From NCBI RefSeq assembly GCF_035917995.1, contig NZ_CP109131.1, positions 6,696,001 through 6,760,000 on the forward strand: a stretch of 64,000 bases of DNA, given 5' to 3'. The notes beneath the pieces were generated by a model. The model did not search any database. It was not told where the DNA came from and saw nothing but the letters and a program-made list of their open reading frames with translations. Position numbers and translations under genes: made by a program. Positions 41,343-51,811 of this stretch are shown piece after piece (position 1 is the stretch's first letter; each line of letters begins with the position of its first letter). Source of the DNA: Streptosporangium sp. NBC_01755 (GTDB lineage: Bacteria; Actinomycetota; Actinomycetes; Streptosporangiales; Streptosporangiaceae).

Positions 41343-41438
41343 GCCACACATGACTGGAGTATCTGACAAGTCAGACACCGGTAGGCTCATGGCGGTTCGT
41401 GGCCAAGAGGCTGAGTGGCTGACTTGAGGAGATGAGTC

Positions 41439-42449
41439 GTGCGGGTGTCTCGGATGATCGCCGTCGGGCTGGCGGGAGTCGCGGTCCTCGTGCCGACCGC
41501 GGCCTGTTCCTCCGACAAGCCCACGCCGGCGGGCAACCCCGCGGCCGGCGAGCCGAGTGCGGCCCCGACCCCCACACCGGAGCCGACGCATCCCTTCACC
41601 GGCCTGCCGGGCGCGGCCCGCAGGCCGGTGATCGCGGCGAAGATCGAGAACACCTCGGCGGGCAAGCCGCAGCTCGGCCTCAAAAGCGCGGACATCGTCT
41701 ACATCGAGCAGGTCGAGGCGGGTCTGACCCGCCTGATGGCGATCTTCTCCTCCAAGATCCCGGCCAAGATCGGCCCGGTCCGCAGCGCCCGCGTCTCCGA
41801 CCTGCACATCGTCCCGCAGTTCGGCAAGCCCGCCTTCGCCTACTCGGGCGCGCAGACGAAGATGCTCCCCCTCATCGCCGCGGCGCCGCTGTTCGACGTC
41901 TCCGACAGCCGGGTACCGGGCGCCTACTTCCGTCAGCCCGGACGCTTCGCCCCCTACAACCTGTTCGCCAACACCCGGCGGCTGCTGACCGAGGCGCCCA
42001 AGGCGAGCAGGGCCAAGGAGATCGGATTCACCTTCGGCGACGCTCCCGAGGGCGGCGTGCCGCGGAAGGCGTACAGCGTGAAGTACCCGGCGGCACGCTT
42101 CACCTTCACCTGGTCACAGGCGGCGGGCAAATGGCTGATCTGGCAGGACGGCAAGAGGGACATGGCGGCCGAGGGCGGTCAGCTCGGCGCTCCCACGATC
42201 GTCGTGCAGTACACCAAGACGGAGCGCTCGGAGTTTCACGACAAGAACCAGAGCTACACGCCGCTGGTGCACAGCACGGGCAAGGGCAGGGCGGTCGTGC
42301 TCCGCGACGGGCAGGCCTTCAAGGCCCGCTGGTCGCGGGCCACGGAGAAGGACGGCACCGTCTTCACCACGGAGGCGGGTGAGCCGATGAACTTCGCCCC
42401 CGGTCAGGTCTGGATCGCGCTGGCCTCCGCCAAACCCGTCATTCCCTGA
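41439..42449 (+). CDS. DUF3048 domain-containing lipoprotein
   Basis: A 336-residue exported protein. Lipobox PTAAC at residue 23 follows a short signal peptide; a Pro/Thr-rich linker leads to the DUF3048 domain with [40 protein letters not shown] text, [10 protein letters not shown] and a C-terminal [12 protein letters not shown]. Family members resemble bacterial sugar-binding/YerB proteins and have no assigned reaction. Starts at GTG with GAGG upstream. Confidence 0.87.
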   Translation: MRVSRMIAVGLAGVAVLVPTAACSSDKPTPAGNPAAGEPSAAPTPTPEPTHPFTGLPGAARRPVIAAKIENTSAGKPQLGLKSADIVYIEQVEAGLTRLMAIFSSKIPAKIGPVRSARVSDLHIVPQFGKPAFAYSGAQTKMLPLIAAAPLFDVSDSRVPGAYFRQPGRFAPYNLFANTRRLLTEAPKASRAKEIGFTFGDAPEGGVPRKAYSVKYPAARFTFTWSQAAGKWLIWQDGKRDMAAEGGQLGAPTIVVQYTKTERSEFHDKNQSYTPLVHSTGKGRAVVLRDGQAFKARWSRATEKDGTVFTTEAGEPMNFAPGQVWIALASAKPVIP

Positions 42450-42597
42450 CGCGCAAGTCCTACATCATGTCCAAGAAGATCAGCTAAGAGCGACAAGACG
42501 GCGTGTAGGGGGCATCCTGCCCAGCGCCTACGATGGAGACGTAGTGGCCGTCCGTCACGGGCGGCCCGTGATCCGCAGCCGTCGTGAGGTAGAGACC

Positions 42598-43512
42598 GTG
42601 TCCAGCAGCACGCCCGAAGTCAGCGATACCACCGTCACCGGAACCGCCCGGGTCAAGCGCGGCATGGCAGAGATGCTCAAGGGCGGCGTCATCATGGACG
42701 TCGTCAACGCCGAGCAGGCCAAGATCGCCGAAGACGCCGGTGCCGTCGCCGTCATGGCCCTCGAACGTGTGCCCGCCGACATCCGCGCCCAGGGCGGCGT
42801 TTCCCGGATGAGCGACCCCGACATGATCGACGGCATCATCGCCGCCGTCTCGATTCCGGTCATGGCCAAGGCCCGCATCGGCCACTTCGTCGAGGCCCGC
42901 GTGCTCCAGTCGCTCGGCGTCGACTACATCGACGAGTCCGAGGTGCTCACCCCGGCCGACTACGCCAACCACATCGACAAGTGGCAGTTCACGGTGCCCT
43001 TCGTCTGTGGCGCGACCAACCTGGGAGAGGCGCTGCGCCGCATCACCGAGGGGGCGGCGATGATCCGTTCCAAGGGTGAGGCGGGCACCGGCGACGTCTC
43101 CAACGCCACCACCCACATGCGCAAGATCAGGGGCGAGCTCAAGCGCCTGACCTCGCTGCCCGCCGACGAGCTCTACGTCGCGGCCAAGGAGCTCCAGGCG
43201 CCGTACGAGCTGGTCGCCGAGGTCGCCAAGACCGGCAAGCTGCCGGTCGTGCTGTTCACCGCCGGTGGCATCGCCACCCCGGCCGACGCCGCGATGATGA
43301 TGCAGCTCGGCGCCGAGGGCGTGTTCGTCGGCTCGGGCATCTTCAAGTCCGGAAACCCGGCCGAGCGCGCCGCCGCGATCGTCAAGGCCACCACCTTCCA
43401 CGACGACCCCGATGTCATCGCGAAGGTCTCCCGCGGTCTGGGCGAGGCCATGGTCGGCATCAACGTCGACGACATCCCGGCCCCGCACCGGCTGGCCGAG
43501 CGCGGCTGGTAG
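42598..43512 (+). CDS. pdxS: Pyridoxal 5'-phosphate synthase subunit PdxS
   Basis: A 304-residue (beta-alpha)8 enzyme that builds PLP from ribose 5-phosphate, glyceraldehyde 3-phosphate and ammonia with PdxT. Motifs are [20 protein letters not shown] with the conserved Asp, [59 protein letters not shown] and [11 protein letters not shown] 42598 with GAGG upstream; upstream open frame belongs to noncoding DNA. The PdxT partner follows 198 bp later. Confidence 0.95.
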   Translation: MSSSTPEVSDTTVTGTARVKRGMAEMLKGGVIMDVVNAEQAKIAEDAGAVAVMALERVPADIRAQGGVSRMSDPDMIDGIIAAVSIPVMAKARIGHFVEARVLQSLGVDYIDESEVLTPADYANHIDKWQFTVPFVCGATNLGEALRRITEGAAMIRSKGEAGTGDVSNATTHMRKIRGELKRLTSLPADELYVAAKELQAPYELVAEVAKTGKLPVVLFTAGGIATPADAAMMMQLGAEGVFVGSGIFKSGNPAERAAAIVKATTFHDDPDVIAKVSRGLGEAMVGINVDDIPAPHRLAERGW

Positions 43513-43560
43513 CGGAACTCGGGAACTCAGGGGAACCCAGGGGAACCCGGGGAAATCGGT

Positions 43561-43595
43561 GGAGAGGCGGCATCCTTCAAGGAGGCCGCCTCTCC
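43561..43595 (+). terminator. Stem-loop between pdxS and pdxT
   Basis: GGAGAGGCGGC at 43561-43571 pairs with GCCGCCTCTCC at 43585-43595 (11 bp perfect). It could end or weaken the pdxS transcript so that PdxT is made in a different amount, or be a processing site. A short run of GGGGAACCC-like repeats (43517-43553) precedes it. Confidence 0.65.
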
Positions 43596-43710
43596 GGCGG
43601 TAGAAGGGCCGTCCAGGAAAACCCTGGGCTGGTTATGAACCAGTTTGGGGTGATCCGAGAGGTGGCCATACGCTGAAAGGGACATTTCTTTTCCAGGGGA
43701 AGGACCATCG

Positions 43711-44301
43711 GTGACCATCGTCCCGACGATCGGCGTGTTCGCGCTCCAAGGCGATGTGCGCGAGCACGTGCGCTCCCTGGAGGCGGTGGGCGCCAGAGCG
43801 GTCGCCGTACGGCGCCCCCGCGAACTGGAGGCGGTCGACGGCCTCGTCATCCCGGGCGGCGAGTCCACCACGATGTGGAAGCTCGCCGAGACCTTCGAAC
43901 TGCTCGAACCGCTCCGGATGCGGATCAAGGCCGGTATGCCCGCCTACGGCTCCTGCGCCGGGATGATCATGCTGGCGGACCGGATCGAGGGCGGCGTCGA
44001 GGGCCAGCAGACGATCGGCGGCATAGACATGGTCGTCCGGCGCAACGCCTTCGGCCGCCAGGTCGACTCCTTCGAGGCCGATATCGACTTCGCCGGCCGC
44101 GGCGGCATGCGGGCGGTCTTCATCCGCGCCCCCTGGGTGGAATCCGTGGGTTCGGGGGTCGAAGTGCTGGCGTTGGCCGAACCTGGAGATAGGATCGTCG
44201 CGGTCCGTCAAGGACCGCTGCTCGCCACATCCTTTCATCCGGAAATTACCGGGGATGTTGGTGTGCATTCATATTTCGCTGAGATGGTGAGGGAGCTCTA
44301 G
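43711..44301 (+). CDS. pdxT: Pyridoxal 5'-phosphate synthase glutaminase subunit PdxT
   Basis: A 196-residue class I glutamine amidotransferase. The nucleophile Cys is in [13 protein letters not shown], with the Gly loop [13 protein letters not shown] and the His-Glu pair TSFHPEIT near the C-terminus. It supplies ammonia to PdxS. It starts at GTG with GGGGAAGG 8 nt upstream. It begins the chain with yebC (3 bp gap). Confidence 0.95.
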   Translation: MTIVPTIGVFALQGDVREHVRSLEAVGARAVAVRRPRELEAVDGLVIPGGESTTMWKLAETFELLEPLRMRIKAGMPAYGSCAGMIMLADRIEGGVEGQQTIGGIDMVVRRNAFGRQVDSFEADIDFAGRGGMRAVFIRAPWVESVGSGVEVLALAEPGDRIVAVRQGPLLATSFHPEITGDVGVHSYFAEMVREL

Positions 44302-44304
44302 GGG

Positions 44305-45057
44305 ATGTCCGGCCACTCCAAATGGGCGACGACGAAGCACAAGAAGGCGGCGCTTGATTCCAAGCGCGGCAAGCTGTTCGCCAAGCTCATCAAGAACATC
44401 GAGGTCGCGGCGCGGACGGGCGGCCCCGATCCGGACGGCAACCCGACGCTGTACGACGCCATCACCAAGGCGCGCAAGAGCTCGGTTCCGATCGACAACA
44501 TCGAGCGTGCCCGCAAGCGCGGAGGCGGCCTGGAGGCCGGCGGCGCCGACTGGCAGACCATCATGTACGAGGGCTACGCCCCCGGCGGCGTCGCGGTGCT
44601 GATCGAGTGCCTCACCGACAACCGCAACCGCGCGGCCTCCGAGGTCCGGGTCGCGCTGACCCGCAACGGCGGCTCGCTGGCCGACCCGGGCTCGGTGTCC
44701 TACATGTTCAACCGCAAGGGCGTCGTGCTCGTCCCCAAGGGGGAGCTGGGTGAGGACGACGTGCTGACCGCGGTCCTCGACGCGGGGGCCGAAGAGGTCA
44801 ACGACCTGGGCGACCAGTTCGAGGTCGTCTCCGAGGCCACCGACCTCGTCCCGGTCCGCAAGGCCCTGCAGGAGGCCGGGATCGACTACGACTCGGCCGA
44901 GTCCGGCTTCATGCCGACGATGAACGTCCCGCTCGACGAGGACGGCGCCCGTAAGGTCTTCCGGCTGATCGACGCCCTCGAGGACAGCGACGACGTGCAG
45001 AACGTCTGGGCCAACTTCGACGTCTCCGACGAGGTCATGGAGAAGCTCGACGCGTGA
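44305..45057 (+). CDS. yebC: YebC/PmpR family transcriptional regulator
   Basis: A 250-residue cytoplasmic DNA-binding or translation-linked protein. [20 protein letters not shown] opens it and the domains [41 protein letters not shown] and the C-terminal third match the family. It lies immediately upstream of ruvC as in most bacteria. Confidence 0.95.
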   Translation: MSGHSKWATTKHKKAALDSKRGKLFAKLIKNIEVAARTGGPDPDGNPTLYDAITKARKSSVPIDNIERARKRGGGLEAGGADWQTIMYEGYAPGGVAVLIECLTDNRNRAASEVRVALTRNGGSLADPGSVSYMFNRKGVVLVPKGELGEDDVLTAVLDAGAEEVNDLGDQFEVVSEATDLVPVRKALQEAGIDYDSAESGFMPTMNVPLDEDGARKVFRLIDALEDSDDVQNVWANFDVSDEVMEKLDA

Positions 45058-45137
45058 TCTCGTACCTCGGCGTCCCCGTCGAGGAGCTCCGAGCGGTGGC
45101 CGCCTTCACCGTGCCCCGGGTACCCGACCGCTTCTGA
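45054..45137 (+). CDS. Candidate 27-residue ORF overlapping the yebC stop
   Basis: A GTG overlapping the yebC TGA (GTGA) opens [20 protein letters not shown] then RVPDRF and stops at 45137, before the ruvC promoter (TAGAGT, 45187-45192). Codon use is normal and the sequence is protein-like. It may be the end left by a deletion of a longer gene once located between yebC and ruvC, or a small protein. No ribosome binding site beyond coupling to yebC. No family recognised. Confidence 0.3.
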   Translation: MISYLGVPVEELRAVAAFTVPRVPDRF

Positions 45138-45231
45138 CACTTTCCGCGGGCCCCGCGAGGGCCGTGCGCGATGTGCTCTCAGGCGGTAGAGTCTGGCACC
45201 GAACAGGTGTTCGGCGAGCGGAGGCGTGTCG

Positions 45232-45834
45232 GTGCGGTTGCCCGAACTGCGGGTCATAGGGGTCGATCCCGGGCTTACCCGATGCGGGCTCGGTGCCGTC
45301 GAGGGGAGACCCGGCGCACCACTGAGCCTGGTCAAGGTCGGAGTGGTCCGCACCCCCGCCGACGACGAGATCGGCGCCCGGCTGGTGGCGATCGAGACCG
45401 GCATCGAGCAGTGGCTCGACGAGCTCGCACCCGACGCGGTGGCCGTGGAGCGGGTCTTTGCCCAGCACAACCTCAGAACCGTGATGGGCACCGCGCAGGC
45501 CTCCGCCGTGGCGATCCTGTGCGCTTCCCGCAGGGGGCTGCCGGTCGCCCTGCACACGCCGTCCGAGGTCAAGGCGGCGATCACCGGCAGCGGCACGGCG
45601 GACAAGCGGCAGGTCGGCATGATGGTGACCCGGCTGCTGCGGCTGGACGCCATGCCCAAGCCCGCCGACGCCGCCGACGCGCTCGCCCTCGCGATCTGCC
45701 ACGTGTGGCGGGGCGGAGCCCAGAGCAGGCTGGCCGAGGCCGCCGCGAAGGCCATGAGCGGCCCCGGCACGACCGCCGCGGCCTACTTTCGCGGCCGGGG
45801 CAGGGCCGGATATCCGAGAGGAACCACGAAGTGA
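45232..45834 (+). CDS. ruvC: Holliday junction resolvase RuvC
   Basis: A 200-residue endonuclease that resolves Holliday junctions. Asp in [14 protein letters not shown], Glu in [20 protein letters not shown] and the late [13 protein letters not shown]sp form the metal site. GGAGG at 45220-45224 gives 7 nt to GTG 45232; the GTG at 45226 is too close. Stop overlaps ruvA (GTGA). Confidence 0.95.
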   Translation: MRLPELRVIGVDPGLTRCGLGAVEGRPGAPLSLVKVGVVRTPADDEIGARLVAIETGIEQWLDELAPDAVAVERVFAQHNLRTVMGTAQASAVAILCASRRGLPVALHTPSEVKAAITGSGTADKRQVGMMVTRLLRLDAMPKPADAADALALAICHVWRGGAQSRLAEAAAKAMSGPGTTAAAYFRGRGRAGYPRGTTK

Positions 45835-46451
45835 TCGCCTCGGTGCGAGGACAGGTGACCGCGGTCGCCCCCGACGGGGCGGTCGTCGAGGTGGGCGGGG
45901 TGGGAGTGCTCGTGCACTGCACGCCGGGCACGCTGGCGACGCTCAGAACGGGCGAGGAGGCCAGGCTGGCCACCTCGCTGGTGGTCCGTGAGGAGTCGCT
46001 GACGCTGTTCGGCTTCGCCACCGACGACGAACGCGGGATCTTCGAGATGCTGCAGACGGCCAACGGGGTCGGCCCCAAGGTCGCCCTGGCGATGCTGGCC
46101 GTGCACACCCCCAACGCGCTCAGGATGGCCGTGGCCACCGCCGACGTCAAGGCGCTGACAAGGGTCCCCGGGGTGGGCCCGAAGGGCGCCCAGCGGATCA
46201 TCGTCGATCTCAAGGACAGGCTCGGCACGCCGGAGGAGGCGGTCGGCGCCGTGCTCAACGGACGCGTCGCCGCGCCCGCCTGGCGAGACCAGGTCCACTC
46301 CGGCCTGGTCGGTCTGGGGTACTCGGTGCGGGACGCGGACGAGGCGGTCGCCGCCGTCGCGCCCCGGGCCGACGCGGAACTGGCCGAGGGCCGCACCCCG
46401 CAGGTGTCGGCGCTGCTCAAGGCGGCACTCAGCGCGCTGAGCACGCGATGA
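45831..46451 (+). CDS. ruvA: Holliday junction branch migration protein RuvA
   Basis: A 206-residue junction-binding protein. Domain [21 protein letters not shown], the helix-hairpin-helix pairs [12 protein letters not shown] and [19 protein letters not shown], and the flexible domain III that contacts RuvB are all visible. Starts at GTG 45831 in the ruvC stop overlap. Confidence 0.95.
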   Translation: MIASVRGQVTAVAPDGAVVEVGGVGVLVHCTPGTLATLRTGEEARLATSLVVREESLTLFGFATDDERGIFEMLQTANGVGPKVALAMLAVHTPNALRMAVATADVKALTRVPGVGPKGAQRIIVDLKDRLGTPEEAVGAVLNGRVAAPAWRDQVHSGLVGLGYSVRDADEAVAAVAPRADAELAEGRTPQVSALLKAALSALSTR

Positions 46452-46527
46452 GAGGCTCGGCCGGGAGAGCACGGCAGCCGGGAGAGCGCGGGCGCCTCCG
46501 CCGTGCGGTGAGCAGAGATGGGGCGGC

Positions 46528-47586
46528 GTGAGTTCCGAACGGGATCTGGTGTCGCCGGACGCCGAGGGCGACGAGAGGAACATCGAGGCGGCGCTGCGGC
46601 CCAAGCGGCTGGAGGAGTTCATCGGCCAGGCGCGGGTGCGCGAGCAGTTGTCCCTGGTGCTGCAGAGCGCGCTGCGGCGTAACCGGCCGCCGGACCACGT
46701 GCTGATGAGCGGCGGTCCCGGGCTGGGCAAGACGACCCTCTCCATGATCATCGCGACCGAGCTGTCCGTGCCGCTCCGGATCACCTCGGGGCCCGCGCTT
46801 GAGCGGGCCGGTGACCTCGCGGCGATCCTGTCGACCCTCTCCGAGGGCGAGGTCCTGTTCATCGACGAGATCCACCGCATGGCCAGGCCCGCCGAGGAGA
46901 TGCTCTACCTCGCGATGGAGGACTTCCGCGTCGACATCGTGGTGGGCAAGGGGCCGGGGGCGACCGCGATCCCGCTGGAGATCGCCCCGTTCACCCTGGT
47001 CGGGGCCACCACCAGGGCGGGCATGCTCCCCGCGCCGCTGCGCGACCGCTTCGGCTTCGTCGCGCACATGGACTTCTACGGGGTCGCCGAGCTGGAGGAG
47101 GTGCTGCACCGCTCCGCGCGTCTGCTGGGCGTGACGCTGCCGGGCGACGCCGCCACCGAGATCGCCGGCCGCTCGCGGGGCACGCCCCGCATCGCCAACC
47201 GCCTGCTGCGCCGCGTCCGCGACTTCGCCGAGGTGCGCGCGGAGGGCGTCGTCACCAGGGACGTCGCCGCCGCCGCGCTCAACCTCTACGAGGTCGACGC
47301 CGAGGGGCTCGACAGGCTCGACCGGGCGGTGCTCGGAGCGCTGCTGCGCAAGTTCGGCGGCGGCCCGGTGGGGCTGTCGACGCTGGCGGTCGCGGTGGGG
47401 GAGGAGCCGGAGACGGTCGAGGTGGTCGCCGAGCCCTTCCTGGTGCGGCAGGGACTGCTGGCCCGCACCCCCCGCGGCCGGGTCGCGACCGCCGCGGCCT
47501 GGACCCATCTTGGGCTTGTGCCCCCGCCGGACGCCTTCGGCGCCTCGTTCCTCGTCGATCTTGGGGATGATGCTCAGCAAATCTAG
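46528..47586 (+). CDS. ruvB: Holliday junction DNA helicase RuvB
   Basis: A 352-residue AAA+ motor. Walker [12 protein letters not shown], Walker [12 protein letters not shown], sensor 1 [11 protein letters not shown], Arg finger APLRDRFGF and the winged-helix C-terminus [17 protein letters not shown] [19 protein letters not shown]. With RuvA it drives branch migration. It begins with GTG 77 bp after ruvA. Confidence 0.95.
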   Translation: MSSERDLVSPDAEGDERNIEAALRPKRLEEFIGQARVREQLSLVLQSALRRNRPPDHVLMSGGPGLGKTTLSMIIATELSVPLRITSGPALERAGDLAAILSTLSEGEVLFIDEIHRMARPAEEMLYLAMEDFRVDIVVGKGPGATAIPLEIAPFTLVGATTRAGMLPAPLRDRFGFVAHMDFYGVAELEEVLHRSARLLGVTLPGDAATEIAGRSRGTPRIANRLLRRVRDFAEVRAEGVVTRDVAAAALNLYEVDAEGLDRLDRAVLGALLRKFGGGPVGLSTLAVAVGEEPETVEVVAEPFLVRQGLLARTPRGRVATAAAWTHLGLVPPPDAFGASFLVDLGDDAQQI

Positions 47587-47812
47587 CGTTGTGCATCGGT
47601 AGGGGAGACGTACAAGCTTGATCACAGATAGATGACAAGTGTATCGAAATGGGAACTTCCCTGCGCGCCGAATCGTGACCTCGTTGCCGCGCTTCTAACA
47701 ACTCGCCTAAACTCCGAGCCTTGGCCGGCTGTGTAGGCTGGCGTGCTGAGCGGCGTGGTCGTATATGACGTCCGGTTTCGCGCCGGTCATTCTCAAGAGA
47801 GGGAGCGGCCCT

Positions 47813-48175
47813 GTGGGCGGCAACTATTCAAGCCTGATCATGATCGCTCTCATGGTCGTGGTGTTCTATTTCCTGCTTATCCGGCCGCAGCGCAAGCGGC
47901 AGCAGGAGCAGGTCAAGATGCAGAGCAGTCTCACGCCGGGAACCGGTGTCATGACCACGACGGGTCTTTTCGGGACCGTGGTGGCGATCGACGCCGACGA
48001 CGTGATCCTGGAGATCGCCCCCGGCGTGGAGACCCGCTGGGTGAAGGCGGCGATCGGTCGCGTTCTGGTTCCCGTCGACGACCCGGAGGAGGATGTCAAG
48101 GCCGTCGACCACGACGTCGCGGAGACCGCCGAGGAGCAGAGTGAAGACCGCGACTCGGCGAGCAAGAAACTGTGA
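47813..48175 (+). CDS. yajC: Preprotein translocase accessory subunit YajC
   Basis: A 120-residue protein with one N-terminal helix (SSLIMIALMVVVFYFLLIRP), then QRKRQQEQVKMQSSLTPGTGV, the conserved post-helix motif, and an acidic tail. It associates with SecDF. GTG 47813 has GGGAG 7 nt upstream; an ATG at 47765 would add 16 residues not typical of the family. Confidence 0.9.
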   Translation: MGGNYSSLIMIALMVVVFYFLLIRPQRKRQQEQVKMQSSLTPGTGVMTTTGLFGTVVAIDADDVILEIAPGVETRWVKAAIGRVLVPVDDPEEDVKAVDHDVAETAEEQSEDRDSASKKL

Positions 48176-48215
48176 GTAGGTTCACCACCAATCCCCTATA
48201 ACCGAAAGTCGACCA

Positions 48216-50054
48216 GTGGCCCGACCGACCAGCGGCCAGAGCAAACCGGGGCGCATGCTCCTGGTGCTTCTGGCGATCATTCTCGCCATGGGAGGGGTGA
48301 TGCTCCTCAACAAGGCGTACACCCCGGAATATGGCCTCGACCTCGCCGGCGGCACGACAGTGACGCTGCAGCCCATCACCCCGAACGGAAGCGCTCCCTC
48401 CCAGGAGAGCCTCGACCTGGCGGTGAACATCATCCGCGAGCGGGTGAACGGCAGCGGTATCTCCGACGCCGAGGTCGCCAAGTCCGGTGACAACATCGTC
48501 ATCTCCGTCCCCGGAGTTGGCCAGGAGGAAGTCGTCAAGCTGGTCGGCACCACTGCGGAACTACGGTTCCGGCAGGTGCTGGCGATCGGGGCCGGGTCGC
48601 CTCCGCCCCCCGGGGAGCTGGCCACCCAGCCGCCGACGCCGTCCCCCTCACCCGCCACCTCCGGGGGCAAGGGGACCAGGGCACCCAGGCCCACCGAGTC
48701 CGCGACGCCGAAGCCGGCCGCGACCGCCGCCCCCGACACGAACACCTCGCCCGCCGGGCGAGCCCTGTCGTCGGGGTTGCTCAAGCCAAGCCCGGGAGCC
48801 GGCTCCGAGTCCAATACGGAGCCTGCTCAACCCGGCGACCAGTCTTCCAATACGGAGCCTGCTCAACCCGGCGACCAGTCTTCCAAGCCGGGTAAGGGCA
48901 CCGCCGCGCCGGACGCCGCCGCCGTCCCGACGGCCCCGCCGACGGCGGCCGACGACATGGCGGGCGTCGACCCCACCGGGATCGACCCGGCGGCACTCAA
49001 GGAGTTCCAGACGCTCGACTGCGCCAAGCAGACGAACCGAGGGGCACAGGACGCGCCGGACAAGCAGTACGTCGGCTGCAGCACCGACGGCAGCACCAAG
49101 TTCATCCTCGACAAGGCGGCCGTGACCGGCACCTCGATCGACAGCGCCTCCTCAGGCGTCGACCAGACCACCGGCGAGTGGCTCGTCCAGCTCTCCTTCA
49201 AGGGCCAGGGTCCCGACCAGTGGTCGAAGGTCACCACCACCGCCTTCAACTCGCAGGCACCCCGCAACCAGGTCGCCATGGTCCTCGACGGCATGGTCAT
49301 CTCCGCGCCCGTCATCCAGGAGCCCATCACCGGCGGCCGTGCGCAGATCTCCGGCAACTTCACCCAGGTGAGTGCCGACGAGCTGGCCAACCAGCTCAAA
49401 TACGGCGCGCTCCCGCTGAAGTTCGAGAAGAGCTCCATCGACGAGGTCTCCTCCACACTGGGCGCCGACCAGCTGCGCGGCGGCCTCATCGCGGGCGCGA
49501 TCGGCCTCCTGCTGGTCGTGATCTACTCGATGCTCTACTACCGGGGCCTGGGCGTCGTCTCGGTGCTGAGCCTCCTGGTGGCGACGATCGTGACCTACCA
49601 GTCGGTGGTGCTGCTCGGCACGTTCGCGGGCTTCCGCCTCTCGCTGCCGCACATCATCGGTCTGATCGTCTCGATCGGCATCACCGCCGACTCGTTCATC
49701 GTCTACTTCGAACGCATCCGTGACGAGATGAAGGAAGGCCGCCGCTCGCTGCGCACGGCGATCGAGGTCGCCTGGGTCCGTGCCCGGCGGACGATCCTCA
49801 TCGCGGACGCCGTCATGTTCATCGCCGCCTTGGTGCTGTACTTCCTGGCGGTCGGAGGTGTGGCCGGGTTCGCCTTCGCGATGGGCCTGACCACGCTCAT
49901 CGACATCGCGGTGGTGTTCATGTTCACCAAGCCGTTCGTCGCGGTACTGGCGAGGTTGAAGTTCTTCGCCAAGGGTCACAAGCTCTCCGGTCTCGACGCC
50001 GAGCGCATGAGCGAGACCGTCGCCGCTCCCAAGTCCGCTCCGCAGGAGGCCTGA
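48216..50054 (+). CDS. secD: Protein translocase subunit SecD
   Basis: A 612-residue RND-type membrane protein using the proton gradient to help secretion. First helix near residue 15, P1 head starting YGLDLAGGTTVTLQPITPNG, and the five C-terminal helices with LPHIIGLIVSIGITADSFIV. Between the two halves of P1 it carries about 150 low-complexity residues rich in Pro, Ala, Ser and Gly (about 125-260), including a perfect 12-residue tandem SNTEPAQPGDQS. Such insertions are common in actinobacterial SecD but the exact repeat is recent. Overlaps secF by TGATG. Confidence 0.94.
   Translation: MARPTSGQSKPGRMLLVLLAIILAMGGVMLLNKAYTPEYGLDLAGGTTVTLQPITPNGSAPSQESLDLAVNIIRERVNGSGISDAEVAKSGDNIVISVPGVGQEEVVKLVGTTAELRFRQVLAIGAGSPPPPGELATQPPTPSPSPATSGGKGTRAPRPTESATPKPAATAAPDTNTSPAGRALSSGLLKPSPGAGSESNTEPAQPGDQSSNTEPAQPGDQSSKPGKGTAAPDAAAVPTAPPTAADDMAGVDPTGIDPAALKEFQTLDCAKQTNRGAQDAPDKQYVGCSTDGSTKFILDKAAVTGTSIDSASSGVDQTTGEWLVQLSFKGQGPDQWSKVTTTAFNSQAPRNQVAMVLDGMVISAPVIQEPITGGRAQISGNFTQVSADELANQLKYGALPLKFEKSSIDEVSSTLGADQLRGGLIAGAIGLLLVVIYSMLYYRGLGVVSVLSLLVATIVTYQSVVLLGTFAGFRLSLPHIIGLIVSIGITADSFIVYFERIRDEMKEGRRSLRTAIEVAWVRARRTILIADAVMFIAALVLYFLAVGGVAGFAFAMGLTTLIDIAVVFMFTKPFVAVLARLKFFAKGHKLSGLDAERMSETVAAPKSAPQEA
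48811..48882 (+). repeat. Perfect 36-bp tandem duplication inside secD
   Basis: TCCAATACGGAGCCTGCTCA and 16 further bases occur identically at 48811-48846 and 48847-48882. In frame, it doubles SNTEPAQPGDQS in the extracytoplasmic linker. Confidence 0.95.
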
Positions 50055-51139
50055 TGTCCGGCATCGCGCGCCGGTTGTACCGGGGCGAGGTCAACGTCGA
50101 CTTCGTCGGCCGTCAGAAGCTCTGGTACGGCCTCTCCGCAATCCTGTTGGTGATCTCCATCGCCGGTCTGGTCTTCAACGGCCTCAACCTGGGTGTGGAG
50201 TTCAAGGGCGGGTCCGTCTTCTCCTTCAAGGCCCCCGCCTCGGTCAACATCGAGCAGGTGCGAGGCACCTTCACCGACGCCGGTGTGCACCAGGTCATCG
50301 CGCAGACGACCCAGAGCGGCTGGCGGGTCACCACCGAGAGCCTCCCGGCCGAGCAGGTCACCACGGTCCAGAAGGCGGTGGCAACCGAGTTCAAGCTGCC
50401 GCAGAACGAGGTCAACCTGCAGGTGATCGGTGCCTCGTGGGGTGGTCAGGTGGCCAACAAGGCCATCATCGGACTGATCGTCTTCATGTTGGCGATCATC
50501 CTGTACCTCACGATGGCCTTCGAGTGGAAGATGGCGCTGGCCGCCATCGTGGCGCTGCTGCACGACCTGGTGATCACCGCCGGTGTCTACGCCTGGTCCG
50601 GCTTCGAGGTCACCCCGGCCACCCTGCTGGGCTTCCTGACGATCCTCGGATACTCGCTGTACGACGCCGTCGTCGTCTTCGACATGATCAAGGAGGTCAC
50701 CGCCAAGCTCGGCACGACCTCCAAGATGACCTACACCGAGGCCGCCAACAACGCGCTGAACCACACGCTGATCCGGTCGCTGAACACCACCCTGGTGGCG
50801 ATCCTGCCGGTCGCGGCGATCCTCTTCATCGGTACCACTCTGTTCGGCGCCGGTACCCTGAAGGACCTGTCGCTGGCCCTGTTCGTCGGCATGATCGTCG
50901 GAACCTACTCCTCGCTGTGCGTCGCGACGCCACTGCTGGTCACGCTGAAGGAGCGCGAGCCGCACTACCAGGCGATCGCCCGCAGACTCGCCGCCCACGG
51001 GGGTGGCTCCGGGGGCAGGAGGGCACGTCAGGCGGTCACCGCCGGAGCCTCCAACGGGTCCTCCAACGGGTCCTCCAACGGGGCCGCCACCGTGGCCAAC
51101 GGGGCCGCGGCCGGCGGCGACAAACGCAAGAAGAAGTAA
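50054..51139 (+). CDS. secF: Protein translocase subunit SecF
   Basis: A 361-residue six-helix partner of SecD. NLGVEFKGGSVFSF after the first helix, the P4 head, and helices with LLHDLVITAGVYAW, GYSLYDAVVVFDMIKE and VGTYSSLCVATPLLVTLKER. The C-terminal 35 residues are Gly/Ser/Asn/Ala repeats (NGSSNGSSNGAATVANGAAA) and Lys-rich, not conserved. ATG overlaps the secD stop. Confidence 0.95.
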   Translation: MSGIARRLYRGEVNVDFVGRQKLWYGLSAILLVISIAGLVFNGLNLGVEFKGGSVFSFKAPASVNIEQVRGTFTDAGVHQVIAQTTQSGWRVTTESLPAEQVTTVQKAVATEFKLPQNEVNLQVIGASWGGQVANKAIIGLIVFMLAIILYLTMAFEWKMALAAIVALLHDLVITAGVYAWSGFEVTPATLLGFLTILGYSLYDAVVVFDMIKEVTAKLGTTSKMTYTEAANNALNHTLIRSLNTTLVAILPVAAILFIGTTLFGAGTLKDLSLALFVGMIVGTYSSLCVATPLLVTLKEREPHYQAIARRLAAHGGGSGGRRARQAVTAGASNGSSNGSSNGAATVANGAAAGGDKRKKK

Positions 51140-51154
51140 GCTCCGAGCAGTTCG

Positions 51155-51186
51155 CGCCTCCGCTCCCCGCCCAGGGAGCGGAGGCG
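51155..51186 (+). terminator. Terminator after secF
   Basis: CGCCTCCGCTCCC at 51155-51167 pairs with GGGAGCGGAGGCG at 51174-51186 (13 bp perfect, 6-nt loop), followed by TTTT. Confidence 0.88.
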
Positions 51187-51218
51187 TTTTCCTTACCTCT
51201 CCCCAAGGAGTGCCGACC

Positions 51219-51737
51219 ATGACCGAGCTGAGCAGGCTGATCCTCGATCACATCCGAGACGTGCCCGACTACCCGAAGCCAGGGGTGATGTTCAAGGACA
51301 TCACCCCGCTGCTCGCCGACCCGGTGGCGTTCGCCGCGGTGACCGAGGCGCTCGCCGGGCTGTATCAGGTGGACAAGATCGTCGGAATCGAGGCGCGGGG
51401 GTTCATCCTGGCCGCCCCGGTCGCCTGCCGGGCGGGCGTGGGCTTCGTCCCGGTACGGAAGAAAGGCAAACTGCCCTCTGAGACGCTTGAGGCGTCCTAC
51501 GATCTGGAATACGGCTCCGCCATCATCGAGGTTCACCGGGACGCCTTCATCCCCGGAGAGCGCGTCCTCATCGTCGACGACGTGCTCGCCACGGGAGGGA
51601 CGGCGAGCGCGGCGGTGGAGCTGGTCCGCGAGGCGGGCGCCGATGTCGTCGGCCTCGCCGTGCTCATGGAGCTGGCCTTCCTCAAGGGCCGCGAGCGCCT
51701 GACGGACGTCGAGTTGCACTCCCTCGTCGTCGTTTGA
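51219..51737 (+). CDS. apt: Adenine phosphoribosyltransferase
   Basis: A 172-residue salvage enzyme making AMP from adenine and PRPP. DYPKPGVMFKDITPLLADP at the start, VGIEARGFILAAPVA, KKGKLPSETL and the PRPP loop VLIVDDVLATGGTASAAVEL are intact. ATG 51219 with AAGGAG upstream. Lies between secF and rel as in M. tuberculosis. Confidence 0.95.
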   Translation: MTELSRLILDHIRDVPDYPKPGVMFKDITPLLADPVAFAAVTEALAGLYQVDKIVGIEARGFILAAPVACRAGVGFVPVRKKGKLPSETLEASYDLEYGSAIIEVHRDAFIPGERVLIVDDVLATGGTASAAVELVREAGADVVGLAVLMELAFLKGRERLTDVELHSLVVV

Positions 51738-51811
51738 TCGACCCGCGGACAAAAGCACACAACCCCGTCTGGATACACTGAGGGATCTGGACTCGAATGT
51801 GAGGAGTCTGA

